Shown: positions 1-5,855 of the stretch, piece by piece
Layout of the letters: each line of letters opens with the position of its first letter
How positions within the stretch are numbered: position 1 is the stretch's first letter
NCBI GenBank assembly: GCA_023473405.1
Contig: JAMCZD010000308.1
Span: 1-7,115, forward strand
Reading direction: 5' to 3'
DNA: 7,115 bases
Origin: Candidatus Omnitrophota bacterium
GTDB lineage: Bacteria > Verrucomicrobiota > Verrucomicrobiia > Limisphaerales > UBA1319
The notes under the pieces: generated by a model
Seen by the model: the letters and a program-made list of their open reading frames with translations, nothing else
Told to the model about the DNA's origin: nothing
Database searches by the model: none
Made by a program: the position numbers and the translations under genes

Positions 1-495
1 CTCAGTGTCGAGGGCGAGCAGCACGACATCGTCCGGGGTGCTCCAATTGACCACAACGCCGTTGGCATCGGCGGACGGCGTCGCCGTGGCATAGCTGTTG
101 TCGCGATTCATGTGAAAAGGTTTCGAGGCGTAGTCGTGCTGCCAGATGGTGTGGCCATCGGTTGCGTCCAGGCATAGAACGGTCCGCTCGGCGGTCTCGG
201 TTTCACCGCTCGTGAGGTATATTCGGCGCCCCCAGAGGACCGGCGACGAATGGCCGACGCCGGGCAATTTGACCTTCCAGTTGTAGTCTTTTTCCGTCCA
301 CTGCACCGGCACTGTCGTCGCGTCGCTGAGACCCGTGCCGTTGGGGCCGCGGAAGCGGCACCACTCGTTCTCCTCGGCGGCAGTCTTGAACGAAACAAGG
401 AACAGGAGAACAAGGACCACCGGCAGACCAAGGCTTACTGCCTTGGTGTCCTCGATTCGACAACCGGAGTGATAATTAGAGCTCGTATTCTTCAT
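1..495 (-). CDS. Exported PQQ-like beta-propeller protein, N-terminal part (runs off the window)
   Basis: The frame is open from an ATG at 495 to the window edge, giving 165 residues and no stop. Residues 1-18 are polar with basic residues, 19-36 form a hydrophobic segment (VSLGLPVVLVLLFLVSF), and KTAAEEN around 37-43 looks like a signal peptidase I site, so export to the periplasm or beyond is expected. Residues 45-55 read WCRFRGPNGTG, followed by a WK-hKLPGxGHSSPV-hW stretch, LCLDATDGHTIWQ (107-119) and a second VVLLALD strand (157-163). This is the usual opening of PQQ-like (BamB-type) beta-propellers that are abundant in planctomycetes and verrucomicrobia. Most such proteins have no demonstrated enzyme activity, so neither PQQ binding nor a catalytic role can be claimed. 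The gene is divergent from mqnC. No Shine-Dalgarno sequence precedes the ATG, and the start is chosen because it supplies the signal peptide. The propeller assignment is fairly sure; the function is unknown. Confidence 0.85.
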   Translation of the reverse strand, partial: MKNTSSNYHSGCRIEDTKAVSLGLPVVLVLLFLVSFKTAAEENEWCRFRGPNGTGLSDATTVPVQWTEKDYNWKVKLPGVGHSSPVLWGRRIYLTSGETETAERTVLCLDATDGHTIWQHDYASKPFHMNRDNSYATATPSADANGVVVNWSTPDDVVLLALDTE

Positions 496-545
496 GGGCG
501 AGATGGAGTTGATGCAATCATTAGGGGGGCACCTTTTAAAGCATT

Positions 546-570
546 CAATCAAGCAATCAAGACCAATCAA
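546..570. repeat. Three direct copies of CAATCAA in the divergent promoter region
   Basis: CAATCAA occurs at 546-552, 554-560 and 564-570, spaced 8 and 10 bp apart, with a partial copy CAATCA at 515-520. On the minus strand these read TTGATTG and lie 50-75 bp upstream of the propeller-protein ATG, where a promoter would be expected. One possible minus-strand promoter is TTGATT (560-555), a 16-bp spacer and TAAAAG (538-533), which is weak. The array could be regulator half-sites, part of a promoter, or simple A/T-rich repetition. Confidence 0.4.
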
Positions 571-580
571 AGCCCGGCGG

Positions 581-733
581 CAGGGCCAATGCATGAAGCA
601 TGATGAATTCATCGATAACAGTATTGTGGTCCGATCTGGACATTGTTTTGAAACAATAATGGAGCGTTTGTTCCGCGGGAAGTAATGATCCTTTGAAACT
701 AAACAGTTTGCGTCAGACTGTGCATTGGCCCTG
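581..733. repeat. Segment closed by a perfect 13-bp inverted repeat, with nested palindromes
   Basis: CAGGGCCAATGCA at 581-593 is the exact reverse complement of TGCATTGGCCCTG at 721-733. With small bulges the pairing extends outward, since CGG at 578-580 can pair with CCG at 735-737 and CCC at 573-575 with GGG at 738-740. The 127-bp interior is visibly richer in A/T than the flanks. It holds a run of small palindromes: GATGAATTCATC (602-613), GTCC-GATCT-GGAC (629-641), ATTGTTT-TG-AAACAAT (642-657), TTCC-GCG-GGAA (671-681) and AAACT-AAAC-AGTTT (696-709). As RNA this would fold into a long closing stem around several hairpins. As DNA it resembles a miniature inverted-repeat element, although no clean target-site duplication is visible. 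It ends 54 bp before the mqnC start codon, so a leader-RNA role for mqnC is possible but unproven. The repeat itself is certain; what it does is not. Confidence 0.6.
642..657. promoter_or_regulatory. Candidate operator palindrome ATTGTTT-TG-AAACAAT
   Basis: Two perfect 7-bp arms flank a 2-bp centre, giving a compact 16-bp dyad of the size typical of a dimeric helix-turn-helix repressor site. It lies between the divergent propeller-protein gene and mqnC, 130 bp upstream of the mqnC start. It also lies inside the larger inverted-repeat segment, so it may instead be one hairpin of that structure. No regulator gene is in the window. Confidence 0.28.
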
Positions 734-772
734 GCCGGGGGGTGTCCATCCAAAGACTTTGCCTTTTGAAGC

Positions 773-776
773 AGGA
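773..776 (+). promoter_or_regulatory. Shine-Dalgarno sequence of mqnC (AGGA)
   Basis: AGGA lies 11 bp before the GTG at 788 and 17 bp before the in-frame GTG at 794, which favours 788 as the start. It is the only well-placed Shine-Dalgarno-like sequence among the six start codons visible in the window. Confidence 0.45.
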
Positions 777-787
777 CCAGTAAGTTA

Positions 788-1885
788 GTGGGCGTGATTT
801 GCAGCGAGGCATTGGACGAGCTCGAGCAGAAGGTCTGGGATGGCCGGCGCATTGGCCCGGCTGAGGCGCGGCGGTTATACGACTTGCCGTTGGAGGCTTT
901 GGGCGCGTTGGCAGACCGGCGACGGCAATTGGCCAAGGCCGATCACTACGAGGGACGCGGCAACGAGATTGCCACTTACAGTGTCGACCGGAACATTAAT
1001 TACACCAATGTCTGCAATGTTTACTGCAAATTCTGCGCGTTCTACCGGGTCGAAGGCGACGCCGATGCTTATGTCATCAGCGTGGCCGAACTGGACCGGA
1101 AGATCGAAGAAACCATTGCGCACGGCGGCACCCAGATTCTGTTGCAGGGCGGCCACCATCCGAAACTGCCGCTGTCCTGGTACCTCGACCTGCTAAACCA
1201 TATCAAATCCCGGTTCCCGCAAATCAATATCCACGGGTTCAGCCCCAGCGAATTCATCCACTTCCGCGACCTTTTCAAATTGCCCCTCGACGATATCATC
1301 AGCCAGTTCGTTAAGGCGGGTTTGGGATCGATCCCGGGCGGCGGCGGGGAGATTCTGGTGGACCGGGTGCGGCGTCGTGTCTCACCGCGCAAGGCCATGA
1401 CCGATGACTGGCTGGAAGTGATGGATGTGGCGCATCGTTTGGGATTGAACTCGAGCGCAACCATGATGTTCGGCCACGTCGAAACGATCGAGGACCGGAT
1501 CGAACACCTCGACCGCGTCCGCGTGCAGCAGGACAAGTCGGGCGGGTTTACGGCGTTCATTGGCTGGACCTTCCAGGCTGATCACACGCGCTTGCGCGCG
1601 CCGATGGTTGGCGCGCATGAATACTTGCGGACCCAGGCCTTGAGCCGCGTTTACCTGGACAACTTTGACAATGTGCAGAGTTCCTGGGTCACCCAGGGGC
1701 CGGAGATTGGGCAGATCGCGCTCAAGTATGGCGCAAACGACCTGGGCAGCATCATGCTCGAAGAAAATGTAGTATCCAAGGCCGGCACGATCCATCACAT
1801 GAGCGTAGCCGACATGCGCCGGTTGATCGCCGAACTCGGCTATGAACCGCACCAGCGCGACAATTGGTATCGGCTGGTGGACTGA
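788..1885 (+). CDS. mqnC: Cyclic dehypoxanthinyl futalosine synthase (radical SAM, menaquinone synthesis)
   Basis: The 365-residue product matches MqnC, which uses a 4Fe-4S cluster and S-adenosylmethionine to cyclise dehypoxanthinyl futalosine, a middle step of the futalosine route to menaquinone in the cytoplasm. The radical SAM cluster motif CNVYCKFC places its cysteines at 76, 80 and 83, inside the family phrase NYTNVCNVYCKFCAFYR. Other MqnC-type signatures are QGGHHP (120-125), SIPGGGGEILVDRVR (181-195), MMFGHVET (226-233), GGFTAFIGWTFQ (252-263) and GANDLGSIMLEENVVSKAG (315-333). The last two regions favour MqnC over its relatives MqnE and CofH. The length is normal for the family and the gene looks intact. 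Translation probably starts at GTG 788, though GTG 794 is possible. No other menaquinone gene is present, so the rest of the pathway must lie elsewhere. The gene stands alone, with a structured 292-bp region upstream and 182 bp downstream. Confidence 0.93.
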   Translation: MGVICSEALDELEQKVWDGRRIGPAEARRLYDLPLEALGALADRRRQLAKADHYEGRGNEIATYSVDRNINYTNVCNVYCKFCAFYRVEGDADAYVISVAELDRKIEETIAHGGTQILLQGGHHPKLPLSWYLDLLNHIKSRFPQINIHGFSPSEFIHFRDLFKLPLDDIISQFVKAGLGSIPGGGGEILVDRVRRRVSPRKAMTDDWLEVMDVAHRLGLNSSATMMFGHVETIEDRIEHLDRVRVQQDKSGGFTAFIGWTFQADHTRLRAPMVGAHEYLRTQALSRVYLDNFDNVQSSWVTQGPEIGQIALKYGANDLGSIMLEENVVSKAGTIHHMSVADMRRLIAELGYEPHQRDNWYRLVD

Positions 1886-1888
1886 AAG

Positions 1889-1918
1889 CCGGGCATTCGC
1901 GCCGCAAGGATTGCCCGG
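1889..1918 (+). terminator. Stem-loop just after mqnC, possible transcription end
   Basis: CCGGGCA (1889-1895) and TGCCCGG (1912-1918) form a perfect 7-bp GC-rich stem around a 16-nt loop, starting 4 bp after the mqnC stop. No T-run follows, so it is not a standard intrinsic terminator. It may protect the 3' end or act with Rho. A second weak stem, ACCGG/CCGGT (1941-1945 with 1951-1955), follows. Confidence 0.3.
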
Positions 1919-2067
1919 AAATGGAATCTGATTCGAAGGAACCGGTAACTCCGGTGCGATTTGGGCTTGCCGAGTTTTTGGAATTGTCCGCAAAATGCAA
2001 ATCCATGGCTAACGGTGTAACAATGTAATTTCTATGCGTCCGGCGCGAAGCGCGAAACATACTATCC

Positions 2068-3057
2068 ATGATTAAGATTCTATTGTTGGGCATTGGGCGT
2101 TGGGGGGCGAACCATCTGCGCGTCCTGCACAGCCTGCCCGTGGAACTCTACGTCAGCGATGTGCAGCGGGCTCAGCTCGAAAAGGCGCATCAATTGGGCA
2201 TACCCGAAGACCGGCTCTCGATCGAGCCCATGGCATTGGCTGATCGCGTGGAGGCCGCCGTGATCGCCACGCCGGCCCAGGCCCATTTTGACCTTGCCCG
2301 TGACTTGATGGAAGCGGGTAAAGACGTGTTTGTGGAAAAGCCGATCACGCTGGTCTCGGAGCAGGCACGCCAACTTGCGTTGCTGGCTGAACGACGCCAG
2401 CGCATCCTTCAGGTAGGGCACATCTTCAGATTCGATCCCGCTTCCCTGTGGCTGCGGGAGGCGATCCGCCAGAGCCACTTCGGCCACGTCCGAATGTTGC
2501 GGGGCAACTTCAGCGGATTCAAACGTCCGCGCAATGACAGCGGGGTGGCCTTCGCCGATGCCATTCATTTCATCGATCTATTCAATTTCCTCCTCGACAC
2601 CATTCCGCGCCGGGTAAGTGCGGTCATGCAGGACTTCCTCGGACGCGGCCTTGATGATGCAACCGTCATTTCACTGGAGTATCCGCATGACCAGGGGAAT
2701 ACCTGGGCGATGATCGAGACCAATTACTTCGAACCCGGAAAATCCCGCGAGGTAGTGGTCATCGGGTCGGACCTGAGCGCGGTGTGCGACTACAATGTCG
2801 CCCAATACAAAATCAGGACCTTCCAAAACCGGCATCTGCGATCCGGCGACCACTTTCAGGCCCAAGAAGGTGTTGTTCGGCAGATCGAGTGCCCCCCGGA
2901 AGAGCCTTTACTGGCCGAGCTGCGCGCGTTTTTGCAGTCCGTGCGGACTCGGGAGGCCCCTTGTGCTGATGGGTGGGACGGCTATGAATCGGTGCATATC
3001 CTCGAGGCGGCGATGGAATCAGCCAGGAGAGGCGCAACTATTGAGATCAGGAAGTAA
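2068..3057 (+). CDS. Gfo/Idh/MocA family NAD(P)-dependent sugar dehydrogenase
   Basis: This 329-residue protein has the two-domain layout of Gfo/Idh/MocA oxidoreductases. The N-terminal Rossmann fold begins LLLGIGRWGANH, with the GxGxxG dinucleotide loop at 8-13. VIATPAQAH (65-73) and the EKP motif (E90-K91-P92) follow, and the lysine is the usual catalytic residue. The C-terminal substrate domain carries DAIHFIDLF (164-172), where H167 and D170 match the family HxxD active-site pair. These enzymes move hydride between NAD(P) and a sugar or sugar-nucleotide hydroxyl. The neighbouring aminotransferase, 19 bp downstream, suggests that the product is a keto-sugar nucleotide that is then aminated, as with GnnA (UDP-GlcNAc 3-dehydrogenase) or WbpB/WlbA. 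The substrate cannot be read from the sequence. The gene is first of three in an apparent operon. No Shine-Dalgarno sequence is seen, and GCGC-GAA-GCGC (2043-2053) could form a small hairpin 14 bp before the ATG. The family is sure and the role is inferred. Confidence 0.88.
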   Translation: MIKILLLGIGRWGANHLRVLHSLPVELYVSDVQRAQLEKAHQLGIPEDRLSIEPMALADRVEAAVIATPAQAHFDLARDLMEAGKDVFVEKPITLVSEQARQLALLAERRQRILQVGHIFRFDPASLWLREAIRQSHFGHVRMLRGNFSGFKRPRNDSGVAFADAIHFIDLFNFLLDTIPRRVSAVMQDFLGRGLDDATVISLEYPHDQGNTWAMIETNYFEPGKSREVVVIGSDLSAVCDYNVAQYKIRTFQNRHLRSGDHFQAQEGVVRQIECPPEEPLLAELRAFLQSVRTREAPCADGWDGYESVHILEAAMESARRGATIEIRK

Positions 3058-3076
3058 CCTATTGTAACTAGACAAA

Positions 3077-4165
3077 ATGCAACGAATTCCCTTATCCAAA
3101 TGTTATGTGAACCAGGAAATCCGTGACGCGGCTTTGCGGGCAATCGAATCGGGATATTACATCCTGGGCAAGGAATCGGCCGCCTTCGAGGACGAGTTGG
3201 CAGCCTATACCGGCACCAAGCACGCCGTGCTTTGCTCGTCCTGGACGATGGGGGTCTTCTTGTTGCACCAGGCCATGGGCCTCAAGAAAGGCGACGAAGT
3301 CCTGGTCCCTTCCCACACCGCCTTTCCCACCATCGAACCCCTGATTCATTGCGGCGCCAAACCTGTGTTTGTGGACATTGACGACACCTTTTGCCTCGAT
3401 GTGTGCCACTTGGAAAGCGCCATAACCCCACGCACGGTCGGGATCATACCGGTGCACATCTACGGCCACCCGGCCAACCTCGACCGCGTGTTCGAGGTCG
3501 CCAACAAACACCACTTGTGGGTGATCGAAGACTGCGCCCAGGCCCAAGGCGCCCAATACCACGGAAAAACCGTCGGGTCCATCGCCCAGGTTGGCGCCTT
3601 TTCCTTTTACCCATCGAAAAACCTTACCGTGCTCGGAGACGGCGGTTGCATCTGCACCAGCGACGCTGCGCTCGTCGAAAAAATGCGCATGCTGCGAAAC
3701 CATGGCCGGAAGGAAAAATACCTGCACGAAATACCCGGCTTTAATGTGCGTTTCAACGAAATCCAAGCCGCCGTCGGCCGCGTGGCGCTCAAGCACCTCG
3801 AGACGCTCAATGAACACCGCCGCCAAATCGCCGCCCAATATCATCAGCGTTTGCAGGGAGTGGTCATCCCCCCTCGGGAAATGCCTTGGGCCAAGGCGGT
3901 CTACCACATGTACGTGATTCGCGCCGAGAAGCGCGACGACCTGGCCCAATACCTCAAGGCTCGCGGCATCGAGACCGGCATTCATTACCCGATCCCCAAT
4001 CACCAACAACCCGCCGTCACGCACCTGTTTCCCCATCAAGCGCCTCTGCCCAAGACCGAACAAGTGGTCGGTGAAATACTCTCGCTTCCCATCAGCGGCG
4101 AGCTTTCCACCGCCGATGCAAATCGCGTGTGCGACGGTGTAAGCGCGTTTTACGGGCAAGTGTGA
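3077..4165 (+). CDS. DegT/DnrJ/EryC1 family PLP-dependent sugar aminotransferase
   Basis: The 362-residue product is a full-length sugar-nucleotide aminotransferase of the DegT/DnrJ/EryC1 (ArnB-like) family. These enzymes transfer an amino group, usually from glutamate, to a keto-sugar nucleotide. Visible family landmarks are the opening IPLSKCYVNQEI, GYYILGKESAAFEDELAAYTGTKHAV (27-51), PVHIYGHPANLD (125-136) and VIEDCAQAQGA (149-159), with D152 expected to hold the PLP pyridine nitrogen. SFYPSKNLTVLGDGG (176-190) contains the likely Schiff-base lysine K181. The C-terminal part has RFNEIQAAVG and GIETGIHYPIP, also normal. One oddity is CSSWTMGV (53-60), where the usual SSGT glycine is tryptophan at 56. 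The gene lies 19 bp after the dehydrogenase and 31 bp before the glycosyltransferase, so co-transcription is likely. By context it could make a 3-amino sugar, as GnnB or WbpE do. Alternatives are other position-specific amino sugars. Confidence 0.9.
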   Translation: MQRIPLSKCYVNQEIRDAALRAIESGYYILGKESAAFEDELAAYTGTKHAVLCSSWTMGVFLLHQAMGLKKGDEVLVPSHTAFPTIEPLIHCGAKPVFVDIDDTFCLDVCHLESAITPRTVGIIPVHIYGHPANLDRVFEVANKHHLWVIEDCAQAQGAQYHGKTVGSIAQVGAFSFYPSKNLTVLGDGGCICTSDAALVEKMRMLRNHGRKEKYLHEIPGFNVRFNEIQAAVGRVALKHLETLNEHRRQIAAQYHQRLQGVVIPPREMPWAKAVYHMYVIRAEKRDDLAQYLKARGIETGIHYPIPNHQQPAVTHLFPHQAPLPKTEQVVGEILSLPISGELSTADANRVCDGVSAFYGQV

Positions 4166-4196
4166 GTCGAAACGGCCGAGTGCATACAACGACCCT

Positions 4197-4958
4197 ATGA
4201 ACTCTTCCGACTCGCCCGTCTTAAGCCTGGTAATACCTTGCTATAATGAGGAAAATAACCTGCCGCCGCTGATCGCCGCCATTGACGAAACCATCAAACC
4301 GATGGGGCTCTCTTTCGAGGTGATCATCGTCGACGATCGCAGCACCGATTCTTCCTGGCAGGTCTTGAAGAACCTGGCTGCCGCGCATCCGGAACTTCGG
4401 GCCCTGCGCCTAGAAGCCAATAGCGGTGAATCGGCCGCAACATGGGCCGGGCTCAAGATCGCCCGGGGAAAGTACCTGGTCACTCTGGATGCAGATCTGC
4501 AGAATGATCCCCACGACCTTCCGCGCTTGATGCCCGCCCTCGAGCACTGTGACTGCGTCTGCGGCACCCGCGTGGCTACACGCCACCAGGGAGATTCCCG
4601 GTTGCGCATCCTCTCCTCGCGCATCGCCAACGGCATCCGCAACGCCTTATCGGGGGAAAATATCAGCGATGCCGGCTGCACCTACCGTGTATTTCGGCGG
4701 GAATGCATCGCCAACCTCAAGTTCTTTCACGGCATGCACCGTTTCATGCCCACGCTCATCAAAATGGAAGGGTTCAGCGTCACCGAGGTTCCCGTCACCG
4801 CTCACCCGCGCTATTCCGGCCAGAGCCATTACGGGGTTTGGAACCGCCTGTTCGCGTCCTTCCACGATCTCCTGGCCGTGCGCTGGATGAAAAAGCGGAT
4901 GTTTCGCTTCCGCGTCGCCGAGCAGGTGAATGTCCCGCGTTCCCCCGAGGATCCGTAG
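4197..4958 (+). CDS. Family 2 glycosyltransferase, dolichyl/polyprenyl-phosphate sugar synthase type
   Basis: This 253-residue protein is a GT-A fold inverting glycosyltransferase. LSLVIPCYNEENNLPPL (9-25) is the nucleotide-binding first strand, IIVDDRSTD (43-51) holds the first acidic pair, and LDADLQNDP (97-105) carries the DxD-type metal and nucleotide site. DAGCTYRVFRRE (158-169) and the RYSGQSHYGVWNR stretch (205-217) resemble DPM1, ArnC and GtrB, which transfer a sugar to a polyprenyl phosphate on the cytoplasmic face of the membrane. Unlike ArnC or GtrB it has no C-terminal membrane helices. It ends in a short basic tail (WMKKRMFRFRV, 230-240), so it would be soluble or peripherally bound, like the short DPM1 form. 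As last gene of the group with the dehydrogenase and aminotransferase, it may attach the resulting amino sugar, but donor and acceptor are unknown. No Shine-Dalgarno sequence is seen. Confidence 0.88.
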   Translation: MNSSDSPVLSLVIPCYNEENNLPPLIAAIDETIKPMGLSFEVIIVDDRSTDSSWQVLKNLAAAHPELRALRLEANSGESAATWAGLKIARGKYLVTLDADLQNDPHDLPRLMPALEHCDCVCGTRVATRHQGDSRLRILSSRIANGIRNALSGENISDAGCTYRVFRRECIANLKFFHGMHRFMPTLIKMEGFSVTEVPVTAHPRYSGQSHYGVWNRLFASFHDLLAVRWMKKRMFRFRVAEQVNVPRSPEDP

Positions 4959-5017
4959 TTTGGGCTGGTTGATCACGGGAGTTTATTCGTTTTTTGTCCG
5001 AGTTCAGGGCTGTTTCC

Positions 5018-5048
5018 ATCCTGTTAATCCTGTCCATAACCATCCTGT
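5018..5048. repeat. Short ATCCTGT repeats in the convergent intergenic gap
   Basis: ATCCTGT occurs at 5018-5024, 5027-5033 and 5042-5048. The first two copies form a 9-bp period and the third lies 15 bp on. The repeats sit between the convergent ends of the glycosyltransferase and membrane-protein genes (gap 4959-5101). From memory, similar ATCCTGT-type strings recur between genes in many unrelated bacteria; this was not checked. A T-run at 4990-4995 follows the glycosyltransferase gene without an obvious stem, so no clear intrinsic terminator is seen in this gap. Confidence 0.5.
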
Positions 5049-5101
5049 CAAAAGGGTAATCCATCAACGGCGTCGGAGAAACGGTCTGTGGCCTTGCCCC
5101 G

Positions 5102-5839
5102 CTAGGAATCCGACGAGGCGAAAACGCTGGCCAGGATGATCTCTTTAATCTTCCACAACATCGCCATGGTTATGGCCACCGGCAGGAGAATCAGGAAAAC
5201 CAGGCACCATTGGAAACTGCCGTCCTCGACAATTTGCTGAACAAATATGGGCCACGTGTCCCTGCCCATTGCCTCTTGGAAGCCGGGAAAACTGCCGGCC
5301 TGGCCCGGCATCAGGATGAAATGCGCCACGATCCATGATGCGCCCAGGAAAAATATCGCCGCCGATATCAGGTAGAAATTTACCAACGTGAACGTACGGG
5401 TTTCCTGCCGGAGGGTTTCGACCGGTAGCATGGCCGTCAAACGACGCAACAGATGGTTCACACTGACCAGAAATCCCAGGCCCGTGATGGCCAGAATCCC
5501 CACGACCAGGGCGAAAAACCTCATATCCGGCACCCTGTGCCACCAAAATAAAAATGGCGACAGGCCAAGATTGATCGTGGCCAGCAACTTCGACCCGTCC
5601 AATGCGCGCACCCAAACACGCTCTTGACGCTGGAAACCGCCCAGTTGCATCAAGCCAAATAGCAAGAGACTGCTGGTCAGGATCGAAGGCGCCATGCCCA
5701 GGTGTTCGAGCCAATTGGTTTGCACGGTCTGCACACCCACCACCATGGTCAGCGGCAATCCCCAGAAAAGGGCGGATAAACCCCGCGCCAACCGCCCGAG
5801 CGAACGCATCAATTCAGCTTTGGGGGCAGGATCGGGCAT
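5102..5839 (-). CDS. Polytopic membrane protein of unknown function, downstream of speA
   Basis: I do not recognise this 245-residue protein. It shows about six hydrophobic spans, at roughly 18-38, 47-68, 84-101, 107-128, 150-176 and 208-230. Basic patches (RSLGRLARG before the first, NHLLRR after the fourth) suggest cytoplasmic ends, and a longer polar loop near 177-207 (MPGQAGSFPGFQEAMGRD) lies between helices five and six. No transporter signature, ATP-binding motif or metal-site pattern is visible. The start at 5839 was chosen because it lies 16 bp after the speA stop. An upstream in-frame ATG at 5905 would give 267 residues but would overlap speA by 50 bp and add a polar stretch unlike the rest. 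The gene is very likely transcribed with speA. A link to arginine, agmatine or polyamines is suggested by position only. Confidence 0.72.
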   Translation of the reverse strand: MPDPAPKAELMRSLGRLARGLSALFWGLPLTMVVGVQTVQTNWLEHLGMAPSILTSSLLLFGLMQLGGFQRQERVWVRALDGSKLLATINLGLSPFLFWWHRVPDMRFFALVVGILAITGLGFLVSVNHLLRRLTAMLPVETLRQETRTFTLVNFYLISAAIFFLGASWIVAHFILMPGQAGSFPGFQEAMGRDTWPIFVQQIVEDGSFQWCLVFLILLPVAITMAMLWKIKEIILASVFASSDS

Positions 5840-5855
5840 GCCATCAAATATCGGC

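Noticed and set aside
250..603. Plus-strand open frame opposite the propeller-protein gene
   Set aside because: The minus strand carries a recognisable signal peptide and PQQ-propeller motifs in the same interval; the plus frame has none.
494..685. Plus-strand 63-codon open frame in the divergent intergenic region
   Set aside because: It overlaps the propeller-protein start, lacks a ribosome site, and runs through the inverted-repeat segment. The peptide shows no domain-like pattern and looks like chance.
581..733. Inverted-repeat segment called outright as an insertion sequence or transposon
   Set aside because: No transposase is encoded, no clean target-site duplication is visible, and only one copy occurs in the window, so only a neutral repeat call is supported.
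1382..1993. Minus-strand 203-codon open frame opposite mqnC
   Set aside because: It is antisense to a well-conserved MqnC and has no motif of its own.
3092..4189. Long minus-strand open frame (365 codons) opposite the aminotransferase
   Set aside because: It is a mirror frame produced by GC-rich codon use. The plus-strand protein has all DegT family motifs in order, and the antisense product has no recognisable family pattern.
4959..5010. Intrinsic terminator after the glycosyltransferase gene
   Set aside because: A T-run exists at 4990-4995, but no convincing GC-rich stem lies directly before it.
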